NCBI GenBank assembly: GCA_964478225.1
Contig: CAYZHM010000008.1
Coordinates: 1-64,000, forward strand
DNA length: 64,000 bases
Reading direction: 5' to 3'
Source of the DNA: CAYZHM01 sp964478225
Lineage (GTDB): Bacteria > Pseudomonadota > Alphaproteobacteria > Micavibrionales > Micavibrionaceae
Each line of letters begins with the position of its first letter. Position 1 is the first letter of the stretch. Both the position numbers and the translations under genes were made by a program. The notes beneath the pieces were generated by a model that worked only from the letters and a program-made list of their open reading frames with translations, had not been told where the DNA came from and searched no databases. This document shows positions 1 through 8,753 of the stretch, piece by piece.

Positions 1-2
1 GA

Positions 3-968
3 CCAACACCCTGTACCCCCCACGCTCGACTTTGCCCTATCGACCCCGGGCCCCCACTTATTCGACCCGCGGCGGTTCCCTTGCAAACATTAACCAGAGC
101 AAGAAGAAGAGACAACGATAACAACGGTACGGATATGGGGCAAAGATACGAATATGCCCAAGCTCTGGATGGATGGGGCAACCAGTTCACATATGTTGTA
201 ACCCTCAAAATGGCAGACATTAATCAAGCTGGTGTTTCTTTCGGTGAGATAAGAGTTTTAGATGCTCTTAATACAAACACTGGGGGTTTCGATGGAGATG
301 CCGAGTATGGCATTATTTCTCATGGCCGCAATGCTGTAGGAGCGTTTGCTGCACAAGGAGGGGGAATTCCTTGTGTGGGAACAGCAGCCCCGCCAAACCG
401 GCGCAATGAATTGGATAACTGCGATAATACGGATAATATTTTCGTTCAGTCTTTAGAGCGCAATGACACGTCTGGGGCAGGGGCCTACGACGATTTTACC
501 TATTTTACAAAGACATCAGACACCAAACTATGGACAGAGATTTCTACCCCTGGTGCTGATAGAATGGGCATTATGAATCTCAATCGCGGGAAAATTGTGC
601 TGAACAAGGACAATGGTTCGCCGCTGCCACCAAGCCCTCGAGCAATGCTGGACGTTAGAGGTTTAAATGCAGGAGATCCAGGGACAGTACGCGTCGATAA
701 TGGAATTCAAGTCCAGACCATTTGTGACACCAATGGCGATAATTGTTTTGCACCCAGCAACTTTATTGAGCCAACCACTTCATGCGGAGAAGGAGAAGTT
801 CTGCAAGGCTATAGTGTGCAGGATGCTGATAAAGGGATTCTTAGTCCTATTTGCCGGCCGTTTCAGGTGAATTTTGTAGAAACCAGAGCATGCCCGCTTG
901 GCAGTTGGATGATAGGTATTCGTATTGATGGTTTGGGTATGGGAGAAATTTTATGCACGGGAGAATGA
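3..968 (+). CDS. Prepilin-like modular protein, C-terminal part (5' end outside window)
   Basis: The reading frame is open from base 3 with no stop, so this is the 3' part of a gene that begins left of the window; a TTG at base 81 is only an internal codon. The protein matches the paralogue at 55759-57135 through its length: a G-x-x-P-x-x-x-L element, ALDGWGNQFTYVV, then IISHGRNAVGAF, a Cys pair near DNCD, a DD-x-x-x-Y element, a LDV segment and ICDTNGDNCF. The end shares a Cys-rich tail (ICRPFQ, ILC). By analogy the missing N-terminus should carry a prepilin cleavage and methylation helix. Its stop overlaps or abuts the start of the next gene, so the two are probably co-translated. The first 60 to 70 bases are unusually C-rich and match no paralogue, which may be a poor contig end. 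Function is unknown; a surface or pilus-tip role is inference. Confidence 0.75.
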   Translation, partial: PTPCTPHARLCPIDPGPPLIRPAAVPLQTLTRARRRDNDNNGTDMGQRYEYAQALDGWGNQFTYVVTLKMADINQAGVSFGEIRVLDALNTNTGGFDGDAEYGIISHGRNAVGAFAAQGGGIPCVGTAAPPNRRNELDNCDNTDNIFVQSLERNDTSGAGAYDDFTYFTKTSDTKLWTEISTPGADRMGIMNLNRGKIVLNKDNGSPLPPSPRAMLDVRGLNAGDPGTVRVDNGIQVQTICDTNGDNCFAPSNFIEPTTSCGEGEVLQGYSVQDADKGILSPICRPFQVNFVETRACPLGSWMIGIRIDGLGMGEILCTGE

Positions 969-3382
969 CTAAAATGACGAAACAACGGGGTTTTACATTG
1001 GTCGAAATTGCCATTTCGCTCATAATTTTGGGCGTATTCATTACGCCGCTTTTAGTGCTTTATGATCAATATAATAAAAAGCAACAAGTTGAAACGACCC
1101 ATAAGAACGTACAAAGCGCTTATGCTCGGATTGAAGAATTTTATCATTTAAACAAACGCTATCCGATGCCGGCACCGCTGGATGTTGCAAGTGGCGCCGC
1201 AGGAAATGGTCAAGAGGTTGCGCCTTCATCTGTGCCTGCAGGTCCGAGCAGCTGTGCCAATGGTGTTTGTGTAGAGACGAATACAAACACAAGCCCGGCT
1301 TTTATCGCCCGCGGTTTGGGGACGGCCACTCGGGTGGTCATTGGAGCGATTCCTTTTAAAGATCTGCAAATTGAAGAAAAAGACGCGCTTGATGCCTATG
1401 GCAGCCGTTTGGTATATGCCGTAACGGAGAGTATGGCAGATCCTGATCCCTCAAAATCTCCACCCGGGATGCGTTTTGATTTGAAGGGGGCGATTTCCCT
1501 CGTTGATGAGACGGGAGCGGAAAGAACTTCTCCTCCGGGTAAGGTGGCTTTTGTTGTTTTGAGCAATGGCCCGAATAAAACAGGCTCAATTAATTTGAAT
1601 GGCTTGACCATTCAATCCTGTGCGGGGGCGTCTCTTGATACTGAGAACTGCAACCCTGGATTTGAAGGCGGAGCTCCCTCCAACGGGGCGAAATTCCGCT
1701 CGATGTTACACCAAGCAAATACGGCCAATGAGTTTGATGATGTCCTTATCTCTTACGGGGCGACGTATGATGAGACATGGGAGCTTTTGGACCCAACTCA
1801 GCCTGTCGGAGATATGGAAGATGTATCCGCCCAACGTATAGGCGTTGGGGCAGATAGTCCTGCAGCGGAACTGGATATTGTTTCTGGGGCGGATACGAAA
1901 TTTAACTCAATGATTATTTCTCAAAGTGCCGCCGCTGACGATGGCAAACTTTTGACAGATGACATTTGTGATAGTTCTGGTAACAACTGTTTTAAGACAG
2001 AAGATTTATTGAGCCTAGATTGTGATAGCACCGAGTTTTTTACCGGGATCAAAGATAAAGAGCCGATTTGTGCAGATCATATCGAAGTTCGTTGCCCCCC
2101 GGGACAGCTTTTTCTTGGTCTAAACACGGACGGTAGCGCAAAATGTGACATACCTCAGAAAGTAAGCTGCGAGCCGGAAGTACGGACGGATGGGAAGTGC
2201 GAAAACGGCGATTCTATGCAATATAGCTTGCCCGCCGCGCCTCATGGAACATCATACGTGGCCTCTATTGCGCCACCGGCGAGCGCTCTACAAGATTATG
2301 ATTTGGTCATACCATATAAATCATATCCGGTGGGCTTACCTACTCAGCCAGCAGGGAGAGTGGAACATTTAAAAGAAGAATCCTGCCGCGCCGCTATTTT
2401 TACCTGTAATGATGGGAAATGGGAGCCCCCAGCCGGTGCGGCCAATTGGCAGGGAGAATGCTTTTTTAGGCAGGAAATAAAGCAAGCCAGTTATCATACG
2501 TGCAAGACCGCAGAATATTGGGTTTATGAACGAACAAAATGTAATGCGCCAAGCGAGTTTAACAGTCACACAGATTGGGTTAATTGGAGTGATTATAATC
2601 ATATAGACTGCCATTGTAAGGCGGTAGTCGACGCTGAATGGATTGAATGCAAAGACTCTCCCAAATATGCGGGGACAAATTCAAGTGTTCAAGGTAAGGC
2701 ATTTCGGCAACGAATATACGGCCGTCCAGTAAAGACAGTACCGTGCGCAGTCGTTGCAGAAGAATGGAATTACAGCGAATGCGGATGCGTTCATCCGCCG
2801 GAGGTTGATATTAATAATCCTGCGACCTTGACCAAAACAGAATATCTCGATTGTCCGAACGCCGGCGAAGAGACCGATTCCAATAATCCTTATAGGGTTG
2901 TTCGTACCTATAATCCGGCCAGCTGTACATGGACGGAGAAAAATGAGGGAACGTGTGCATGTAATGCGCAGCCTGGGACCTATGAAAAATTGCCGGATTG
3001 CGACAGTTGTAAGGTTCCCAAGACGAAGGCTGTTTACGATCGTTTGAAATTGGCAACAGAGTGCAGAATTGAGACCAATGCTGAGGTTGAGACAGCAATT
3101 GCCGCAGGACGGCAGCCACAATCAGGGCATGAAGGTTCTTGTATCGCGGCCGCTCCGTTATTGACAGATATGCAAGTCGTGAACACTTCTAATGTTGGCA
3201 CAGACTTTGATGACAATGCGTTTGCCCAACATACGCCTCGGGAATATTCTTCTTGCGACTGTCCTCAAATGCAAGATGATGCTCGTCCGGGGGCCAAGCC
3301 GAGCCGGGATTGTTTCCGTTACAGCTCAGGGACATTGTATACTGGAAAGTGCCGTTGTAAGGACACCACAAGAGCAAATTAA
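953..3382 (+). CDS. Large prepilin-like protein with Cys-rich C-terminal half
   Basis: An 809-residue protein with a type IV prepilin N-terminus: a short basic leader, then KQRG followed by FTLVEIAISL and a hydrophobic helix. The G-F cleavage site and Glu+5 are the signature processed by prepilin peptidase. This is far longer than ordinary pseudopilins (150-250 residues). After the helix come the modules shared by all family members here: YPMPAPL, GAIPFKDLQ, DAYGSRLVYAV, a LDIVSG segment and ICDSSGNNCF. The last 400 residues are rich in Cys and Trp, and align in pattern with the 841-residue paralogue at 53213-55738. ATG 953 has GGGAGA six bases upstream; ATG 965 (overlapping the upstream stop as ATGA) and ATG 974 are alternatives that still keep the leader. 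No pilus assembly ATPase or platform gene is in the window. Likely a minor-pilin-like surface protein or adhesin; exact role unknown. Confidence 0.85.
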   Translation: MHGRMTKMTKQRGFTLVEIAISLIILGVFITPLLVLYDQYNKKQQVETTHKNVQSAYARIEEFYHLNKRYPMPAPLDVASGAAGNGQEVAPSSVPAGPSSCANGVCVETNTNTSPAFIARGLGTATRVVIGAIPFKDLQIEEKDALDAYGSRLVYAVTESMADPDPSKSPPGMRFDLKGAISLVDETGAERTSPPGKVAFVVLSNGPNKTGSINLNGLTIQSCAGASLDTENCNPGFEGGAPSNGAKFRSMLHQANTANEFDDVLISYGATYDETWELLDPTQPVGDMEDVSAQRIGVGADSPAAELDIVSGADTKFNSMIISQSAAADDGKLLTDDICDSSGNNCFKTEDLLSLDCDSTEFFTGIKDKEPICADHIEVRCPPGQLFLGLNTDGSAKCDIPQKVSCEPEVRTDGKCENGDSMQYSLPAAPHGTSYVASIAPPASALQDYDLVIPYKSYPVGLPTQPAGRVEHLKEESCRAAIFTCNDGKWEPPAGAANWQGECFFRQEIKQASYHTCKTAEYWVYERTKCNAPSEFNSHTDWVNWSDYNHIDCHCKAVVDAEWIECKDSPKYAGTNSSVQGKAFRQRIYGRPVKTVPCAVVAEEWNYSECGCVHPPEVDINNPATLTKTEYLDCPNAGEETDSNNPYRVVRTYNPASCTWTEKNEGTCACNAQPGTYEKLPDCDSCKVPKTKAVYDRLKLATECRIETNAEVETAIAAGRQPQSGHEGSCIAAAPLLTDMQVVNTSNVGTDFDDNAFAQHTPREYSSCDCPQMQDDARPGAKPSRDCFRYSSGTLYTGKCRCKDTTRAN

Positions 3383-3403
3383 TGCTAGCTCTTGAAGAAT
3401 AGA

Positions 3404-3430
3404 GTAAAGGGAGATTTTCCCTCCCTTTAC
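3404..3430. terminator. Perfect 10-bp hairpin after the prepilin-like cassette
   Basis: GTAAAGGGAG (3404-3413) pairs perfectly with CTCCCTTTAC (3421-3430) around a seven-base loop. It lies 22 bases after the stop of the large prepilin-like gene. It is not followed by a T-run on the plus strand, so it may be a weak terminator or an mRNA 3' stabilising hairpin rather than a classic intrinsic terminator. Confidence 0.5.
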
Positions 3431-3491
3431 ATTCCAAAAAGCCTTGATTAGAGTTTTTCCGAGCCAACAAGTACGGAAAAAAGTTGAACTT

Positions 3492-4556
3492 ATGCCTTTG
3501 AAAAAGAAAATAATTTTTCTGCTGCCTGAGCTTTCGGCAGGCGGGGCAGAGCGCGTGATGGCAACGCTTGCCAGCACTATAAACAAAAGCAAATTTGATG
3601 TTCACCTGATCGCCATGCGTGATGGGCCTGTGCGGGGATGGCTTGCGCCGCATGTTCAGGTGCATATTCTTCATGCGCCGTCCGTGGCGAAGGGATTGCC
3701 AAAACTCTATCAAAAGCTGAAGGAATTGCAGCCTGATGTTGCGATAAGCTCGATTATTCATCTGAATTTTGCGTTGCTGCTCCTGAAGCCTTTTTTGAAA
3801 GGCGTGAAGGTGATTGTGCGCGAGTCTTCAATGCCGGGGATGTTGATACGGCACTATGGCTGGAAGGGGCGGTTATCGCGTTATTTGTATCAATTTTTGT
3901 ATCCGCATGCGGACGTTGTGATTGACTCGATTGAAGCGATTAAAGAGGAGTTTCAAAATGACCTAGGATTACCGGTCCATAATCATGTGCGGATTTTAAA
4001 CCCTGTCGATACAGCCCATATTTTAAGCCATGTTCCGTCCGAATTGCCTCAAGGATCACAATTTATCAGTGTCGGCCGTTTAACCTTTGAAAAGGGGTTT
4101 GATCGGTTAATCGAGGCACTGGCCAAGGCGGATTTGGATTATAGTCTAAAAATCATCGGTGAGGGACCGGAGCGTGCCAAGCTTGAAGCGTTGATCGCCA
4201 AGCATAATCTTGTAGGCAAAATGGAACTCTGCGGGCATAAGGACAATCCGTGGGCGGATGTTGCTGCTGCGGATTGTTTTCTGTTGTCGTCCTATTGGGA
4301 AGGAACGCCGAATGCGGCGCTTGAATCTTTAGTGTGCGGCACGCCGGTGATCACGACGAGCGATGTTGCTGCCGCGCGCGAGATTAAGTCACTGTGCAAA
4401 GGGCAGGGGATTGAGATTGCCGCGGATATAGAAGGGCTTATCGGTTTGATGAGCGGCGTGAAACCGCAGAACAAAAAAACCGCGGCACCATCGCTTTTGC
4501 CGGAAGAGTTTACGCTCGGCCGTGTTATAGAGAAATTTGAAGCGCTCCTGACCTGA
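3492..4556 (+). CDS. GT4-family glycosyltransferase
   Basis: A 354-residue GT-B glycosyltransferase of family GT4, which transfers a sugar from an activated donor to a growing glycan at the cytoplasmic face of the membrane. The N-terminus has LLPELSAGGAERV, the acceptor-domain glycine-rich loop. The C-terminal donor domain has SVGRLTFEKGFDRLI and the E-x7-E type motif in YWEGTPNAALESL. ATG 3492 (MPLKKK) is preferred to the longer frame from 3444 because family members begin directly with the KIIFLLPEL strand and the extra residues look like translated leader. AsnB-like 4570 follows 13 bases later and is probably co-transcribed. Sequence is close in style to PglA-like N-acetylhexosamine transferases, but donor and acceptor cannot be read from it. 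Confidence 0.9.
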   Translation: MPLKKKIIFLLPELSAGGAERVMATLASTINKSKFDVHLIAMRDGPVRGWLAPHVQVHILHAPSVAKGLPKLYQKLKELQPDVAISSIIHLNFALLLLKPFLKGVKVIVRESSMPGMLIRHYGWKGRLSRYLYQFLYPHADVVIDSIEAIKEEFQNDLGLPVHNHVRILNPVDTAHILSHVPSELPQGSQFISVGRLTFEKGFDRLIEALAKADLDYSLKIIGEGPERAKLEALIAKHNLVGKMELCGHKDNPWADVAAADCFLLSSYWEGTPNAALESLVCGTPVITTSDVAAAREIKSLCKGQGIEIAADIEGLIGLMSGVKPQNKKTAAPSLLPEEFTLGRVIEKFEALLT

Positions 4557-4569
4557 AAAGCTTGAAAAA

Positions 4570-6429
4570 ATGTGCGGAATTGCCGGTTTTATAAATCCTC
4601 AAAAGAACGCGTCGCCCGAAGCGCTTGAGCAGACGGGTGCAAAGATGGCGCAGGCGCTTTCGCACCGCGGGCCGGATCACCAGGGCGTTTGGGTCGATGC
4701 GGGGCAGGGAATTGCACTTGCCCATCGCCGCCTTTCGATTATTGATCTCTCCGAAGACGCGCATCAGCCCATGATCTCGGCCGATGGACGCTATGTAATG
4801 GTGTTCAACGGCGAGATTTATAATTTTAAAGACTTACGCAAGACGTTAGAGCAGGGCGGGAAGACCTTTAAAACCGACTCCGATACTGAAGTTTTGCTGG
4901 AGGCGCTCGCGAGCCTCGGCGTGCAAAAAACTTTAAGTGAGATATCGGGTATGTTCGCGTTTGCGCTGTGGGATCGCAGCGAGAAAACGCTGACGATGGC
5001 CGTTGATCCCGTCGGTAAGAAGCCGATTTACTATGGTTTTGTTGGCAAGAATTTTGTTTTTGGTTCGGAATTAAAAGCGCTTCTCACGCTGCCGGAATTC
5101 AAGCGCGATATAAACCCGGATATCATCAGCACTTACACACGCTTTGGTTATATCCCCGCGCCGCATAGTATTTTTAAAAGCATTCATAAGATGTCACCTG
5201 GATCGTATCTGACGCTCGATGAGTCTGCGCTGACCTCAAAAAAACTTGCGGCGCCGGTAGCATATTTCTCAGCTGAAAGGCTCGTAAATGCGCCGAAGAG
5301 CGGGTTTGCAAATGATGCGGACGCTATCGAATTCATGCGCGGTAAATTACAAACGGCCATCAAAAACCGCCTGATTTCTGACGTCCCCCTCGGCGCATTT
5401 TTGTCGGGCGGGATTGATTCAAGTTTGATCGTCGCCATGATGCAAGAACACTCATCAAAGCCAGTGCAGACGTTTTCAGTGGGGTTTGCGGAGAGCGGAT
5501 TTGATGAATCCGAATATGCCGCCAAAATTGCCGCGCAGCTTGGAACGCAGCACACAGCGTTTCATGTCACGCCGCAGGAAGCGCGCGAAATCATTCCGCA
5601 GCTTCCTGATATTTATGACGAGCCGTTTGCCGATATGTCGCAAATTCCGACATGGCACATCTGTCGTCTCGCCCGCAAGCATGTGACTGTTGCTTTGTCC
5701 GGCGATGGCGGTGATGAATTTTTCGGCGGTTATTCGCGCTATTTCCTGACGATGAAGGCCGACTCTGTGCCTTATCCGCTGCGTTCCTTGCTGGGTAAGG
5801 TTTTGGGCTTTACCCCCCCTGCGCGCCTCAAGGCGATTGGAACAGCGTTACAGGAAAAGAATTTCGCAAAACTGTACGCACATACGCTCGCGGCCACCGC
5901 GCAGCCGCAAACCTATCTTTCTGAGGACTATCAGCATAGCGCAGATTTGAAGGTTATTGAGGCAGCTTCCAAATGGGAGGCTATGATGCTGAGCGATATT
6001 GAAACCTATTTGCCGGGCGATATTTTGACCAAAGTTGACCGCGCCAGTATGTCGCATGGGCTGGAGGTGCGTTGTCCGCTGCTGGATAAAGACGTCATCA
6101 GTGCGGCGCTGTCGTTGCCTCTCGATTACAAAATCCGCGAAGGGAAGGGCAAATGGCTGCTGCGTGAAATTCTTGCGGGCTATATTGACCGCGCAATGTT
6201 TGAGCGTCCGAAAATGGGCTTTGGCGTGCCGATGGCGGCTTGGCTCCGTGGGCCGCTCAAGGAGTGGGCGGGAGATGTGCTTGCCACATCTGAGCTACAA
6301 AAATACGGGATTTTCGATGCCAAGGCCGTTGAAACCGCCTGGCATGATCATCTCTCGGGCCGCGCAGACAACCATTATTTGCTTTACCACATCATCACTA
6401 TGCAAGCCTGGGCGCAGCGTTATCTTTAG
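4570..6429 (+). CDS. AsnB-like glutamine-dependent amidotransferase (copy 1)
   Basis: A 619-residue full-length class II amidotransferase of the asparagine synthetase B type. The start MCGIAGF exposes the catalytic Cys2 of the glutaminase domain; RRLSIIDLS and FNGEIYNF are typical glutaminase motifs. The synthetase domain has the PP-loop SGGIDS at residues 279-284, which binds ATP and forms an acyl-adenylate, and SGDGGDEFFGGY further on. Enzymes of this family make asparagine, but within polysaccharide loci homologues such as WbpS and WbtH amidate sugar carboxylates. With four related genes in this window and no amino-acid genes, glycan amidation is the likelier role (inference). The stop overlaps the convergent glycosyltransferase stop at 6426 by four bases. 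Confidence 0.9.
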   Translation: MCGIAGFINPQKNASPEALEQTGAKMAQALSHRGPDHQGVWVDAGQGIALAHRRLSIIDLSEDAHQPMISADGRYVMVFNGEIYNFKDLRKTLEQGGKTFKTDSDTEVLLEALASLGVQKTLSEISGMFAFALWDRSEKTLTMAVDPVGKKPIYYGFVGKNFVFGSELKALLTLPEFKRDINPDIISTYTRFGYIPAPHSIFKSIHKMSPGSYLTLDESALTSKKLAAPVAYFSAERLVNAPKSGFANDADAIEFMRGKLQTAIKNRLISDVPLGAFLSGGIDSSLIVAMMQEHSSKPVQTFSVGFAESGFDESEYAAKIAAQLGTQHTAFHVTPQEAREIIPQLPDIYDEPFADMSQIPTWHICRLARKHVTVALSGDGGDEFFGGYSRYFLTMKADSVPYPLRSLLGKVLGFTPPARLKAIGTALQEKNFAKLYAHTLAATAQPQTYLSEDYQHSADLKVIEAASKWEAMMLSDIETYLPGDILTKVDRASMSHGLEVRCPLLDKDVISAALSLPLDYKIREGKGKWLLREILAGYIDRAMFERPKMGFGVPMAAWLRGPLKEWAGDVLATSELQKYGIFDAKAVETAWHDHLSGRADNHYLLYHIITMQAWAQRYL

Positions 6430-7496
6430 GCGACAAGCGAGCGGAAATGCTCGACGAACAGGGCAGAGGCGTCTTTGCCAGACGTGTATTGAATAAAGCG
6501 GTTTTGCGCCGTTTGTGCGATATTTATCCGTTTTTTATCATCGGCCAGTAAGTTTTCTATGATGCTTTCGACATCATCCAGATCCCAACCATGCGCAGCG
6601 TAGGTGACATCTTTCTCGTAAAAATTCGGCCAAGTGCTCATGTGGTCCATATCGGGCTTCAAGAGGCAGGAGCCGGTCAGAAACACTTCAAAATCTTTCA
6701 ACGTGATTTCACCAAAGCCAAAGGGAGAGAGACAGATTTTGCTGTTTTGCAATTCTTTGAAATATTGCCGACGCGAAATTTTGTTGGTTAGGACATGGTT
6801 TTTTAAAATCTCCCGCAGCCTTTCGCGTTGATAGCGTACAGTAGCGCGGTTGTAGCTGATCCCCATGCGACAGGCGACATTCAGAAAGCGGGGGCTTTGT
6901 GCAGTGCTGATTTTTGCAGGATATTGCGCCAAAAAGGGCAGAGGTAATGTGTGGAGGAGGCGGTTCAAATGCGGCCCCATGAATCCGTGATGCATCAACC
7001 CGGAGTTCCAGGAGAGGCCGATTTTTGAGAGATCTTGGGGGTTTTGCACGAGCGGTTCACTAAAGGGCTCCTCGTCTGTGATGCCGTTTTTGAGATGATA
7101 ATGCTCCGTGTAAGGCCGCGCGCTGTGATGCGGCTTTGTGTACCAGTCGGTGTCTTTCAGAACTTGCGCTTTGAGATAGCGGTGAACGAAAGGAATAACA
7201 TCACCGAGCAAGGTTCCGGAACTATCACTTTGATCGCACCAGATGAGCTTGGTTTTTTGTGAGAGAGTTTCGATTTTCTCGAGAACCTTTGGGCGGTCTT
7301 TTACCCATAGATCGCCGAAAAATTTGCTTTCTAAAAATAAGAATTCACAGTCAGGAAGATTGTCTTGGAGATCATAATATATACGAATGACAGAGCCTGC
7401 ATCTCGAAGTTCATTTTTAAAAGCAAACAAAGGAAATAAGAAGGCCGAACTGTTCGGGTTGGTCCATCCACGGCTTAAAATGTGAATGCGTTTCAT
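6426..7496 (-). CDS. Probable glycosyltransferase (exostosin-like C-terminal region)
   Basis: A 356-residue protein. The first half starts with IHILSRGWTNPNSSAF, a Rossmann-like strand-loop start typical of GT-B enzymes. The second half has SKICLSPFGFGEITLKDFE followed by a LTGSCLLKPD stretch, a pattern seen in exostosin-like and related GT-B donor-site regions, where the acidic residue contacts the nucleotide sugar. No signal peptide or membrane segment is seen. It is the last gene of the leftward HisH-HisF-PseA-PseA operon, nine bases after the upstream stop, so it may transfer the amidinated sugar made by those genes. The family assignment rests on the C-terminal motif only. Confidence 0.65.
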   Translation of the reverse strand: MKRIHILSRGWTNPNSSAFLFPLFAFKNELRDAGSVIRIYYDLQDNLPDCEFLFLESKFFGDLWVKDRPKVLEKIETLSQKTKLIWCDQSDSSGTLLGDVIPFVHRYLKAQVLKDTDWYTKPHHSARPYTEHYHLKNGITDEEPFSEPLVQNPQDLSKIGLSWNSGLMHHGFMGPHLNRLLHTLPLPFLAQYPAKISTAQSPRFLNVACRMGISYNRATVRYQRERLREILKNHVLTNKISRRQYFKELQNSKICLSPFGFGEITLKDFEVFLTGSCLLKPDMDHMSTWPNFYEKDVTYAAHGWDLDDVESIIENLLADDKKRINIAQTAQNRFIQYTSGKDASALFVEHFRSLVA

Positions 7497-7505
7497 GCTC
7501 TCGCC

Positions 7506-8753
7506 CTAAACCCACGCACCGCCGCGCATGAGGATGCGCTTGTCTTCCGGACTTTCTTTGACTTCTTCCGGGCTATTGGTCTTGAAGTTTAATATATTTT
7601 GCACCGTATTTTGTTTTGTAGGTATGTTCAAAGGGTCTCTCAAAGCCCAGTTTTTTCCTGTTTTCTGCCACGCGCGCGGATCTCTGTGAGCGTCAATATG
7701 AGCCCAGAATGTGTCTTTTCCTAAGCCGATCCAGTCGAAAAACCATTTGAAATCAGGCAAAGGCTTTTGTTGATAGGCTGCGATTAAATCCAGTCCTTCT
7801 TGTGGCGTGATGCGGTTAAAGCGGATTTCGCGGGCGACGTGGTCGTTGATTTTACTGTAGCCAAGTTTTCGGAATTTGATTTCATCATGCAACGAACTGT
7901 AAATCCGGCAATCGATATCGTTGTAGGTATCGAAAGTACGAAGCTGGGGACCCGTATAATAGCTATATTTTTCAAACATTTTTTCATGTTGAGCTTTGGT
8001 GTCCCAACGCATGAAATTATTGAGATATATCCCGCGAACACCTGTGCTGTAGAGATCGGTGTCTTCGGGATAAAAGAGCGGGCTGAGGTCTGAGTAATTA
8101 AGGTTATGCTTTTTACAGCCTTCAGCGTCTTCTAAAATGTCCTCGGCTTCTATGCCGAGAAGATCATGCTCTCGTCTGTACCGCCGCGTCATTTCGACGC
8201 GGTCGTCGTGAGAAAACATGCCAACCTGATCGACGCCTTGATGCGCACCCCAGATAATAAGCGGGATATTTTTTGTGACGGCCATTTGTACAGGGAACAC
8301 GGTGCTGCCCGCCAAAAAAGGCCAATGAATGCTCCCGAGTTTGTCAAGACTATAGTGAATGAGTTTGGCTAAAACCCGCGGATTGGGTGTCATTGTGACA
8401 ATATCGCAGCCGATTTCGGTGCGAATGCGTTCGAGATTATAAACCCCCGCACGTGTGTTGTAGAAACGATTATATGCGACAAGCAGCGGATTAAGGCCGA
8501 ATTCGTTTTTGATAAGATCGACGATGAAAAAACTGTCTTTTCCGCCTGAAACGGGAATGATGCAGTCATGACGCGCCGTGCTACTGTCGTTTTTATAATC
8601 TTCTAAAATTGCCCGAAGCTCTGTTTTGCGTGCGTCCCAATCAATCTGGTCCTTTTCTTCATGGATGATACAGCCAGAACAAAGCCCCTCAGCATTAAAA
8701 GTGATGCCGAGAGCGTGGTTGGAGGGGTAATGACATTTTTTACAATAGTGCAT
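7506..8753 (-). CDS. N-acetyl sugar amidotransferase, PseA/WbpG family (copy 2)
   Basis: A 415-residue PP-loop ATPase. The N-terminus has a zinc-ribbon-like set of cysteines (Cys4, Cys7, Cys25, Cys28), followed by the PP-loop SGGKDS at 69-74. This architecture is that of PseA (C. jejuni) and WbpG (Pseudomonas aeruginosa), which convert an N-acetyl group on a sugar nucleotide or nonulosonic acid into an acetamidino group using ammonia supplied by HisH and HisF paralogues. HisH- and HisF-like genes are encoded just upstream in the same operon. The start codon overlaps the stop of the previous gene (TAATG), so translation is coupled. Two adjacent copies is unusual; they differ throughout and so are not a recent duplication. 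Confidence 0.88.
   Translation of the reverse strand: MHYCKKCHYPSNHALGITFNAEGLCSGCIIHEEKDQIDWDARKTELRAILEDYKNDSSTARHDCIIPVSGGKDSFFIVDLIKNEFGLNPLLVAYNRFYNTRAGVYNLERIRTEIGCDIVTMTPNPRVLAKLIHYSLDKLGSIHWPFLAGSTVFPVQMAVTKNIPLIIWGAHQGVDQVGMFSHDDRVEMTRRYRREHDLLGIEAEDILEDAEGCKKHNLNYSDLSPLFYPEDTDLYSTGVRGIYLNNFMRWDTKAQHEKMFEKYSYYTGPQLRTFDTYNDIDCRIYSSLHDEIKFRKLGYSKINDHVAREIRFNRITPQEGLDLIAAYQQKPLPDFKWFFDWIGLGKDTFWAHIDAHRDPRAWQKTGKNWALRDPLNIPTKQNTVQNILNFKTNSPEEVKESPEDKRILMRGGAWV

Noticed and set aside
2681..3121. 146-residue minus-strand frame
   Set aside because: Antisense to the Cys-rich half of the prepilin-like gene with no supporting motif.
3189..3761. 190-residue minus-strand frame across the 3.4 kb gap
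   Set aside because: Spans two well-supported plus-strand genes and a hairpin; no ribosome site or family motif.
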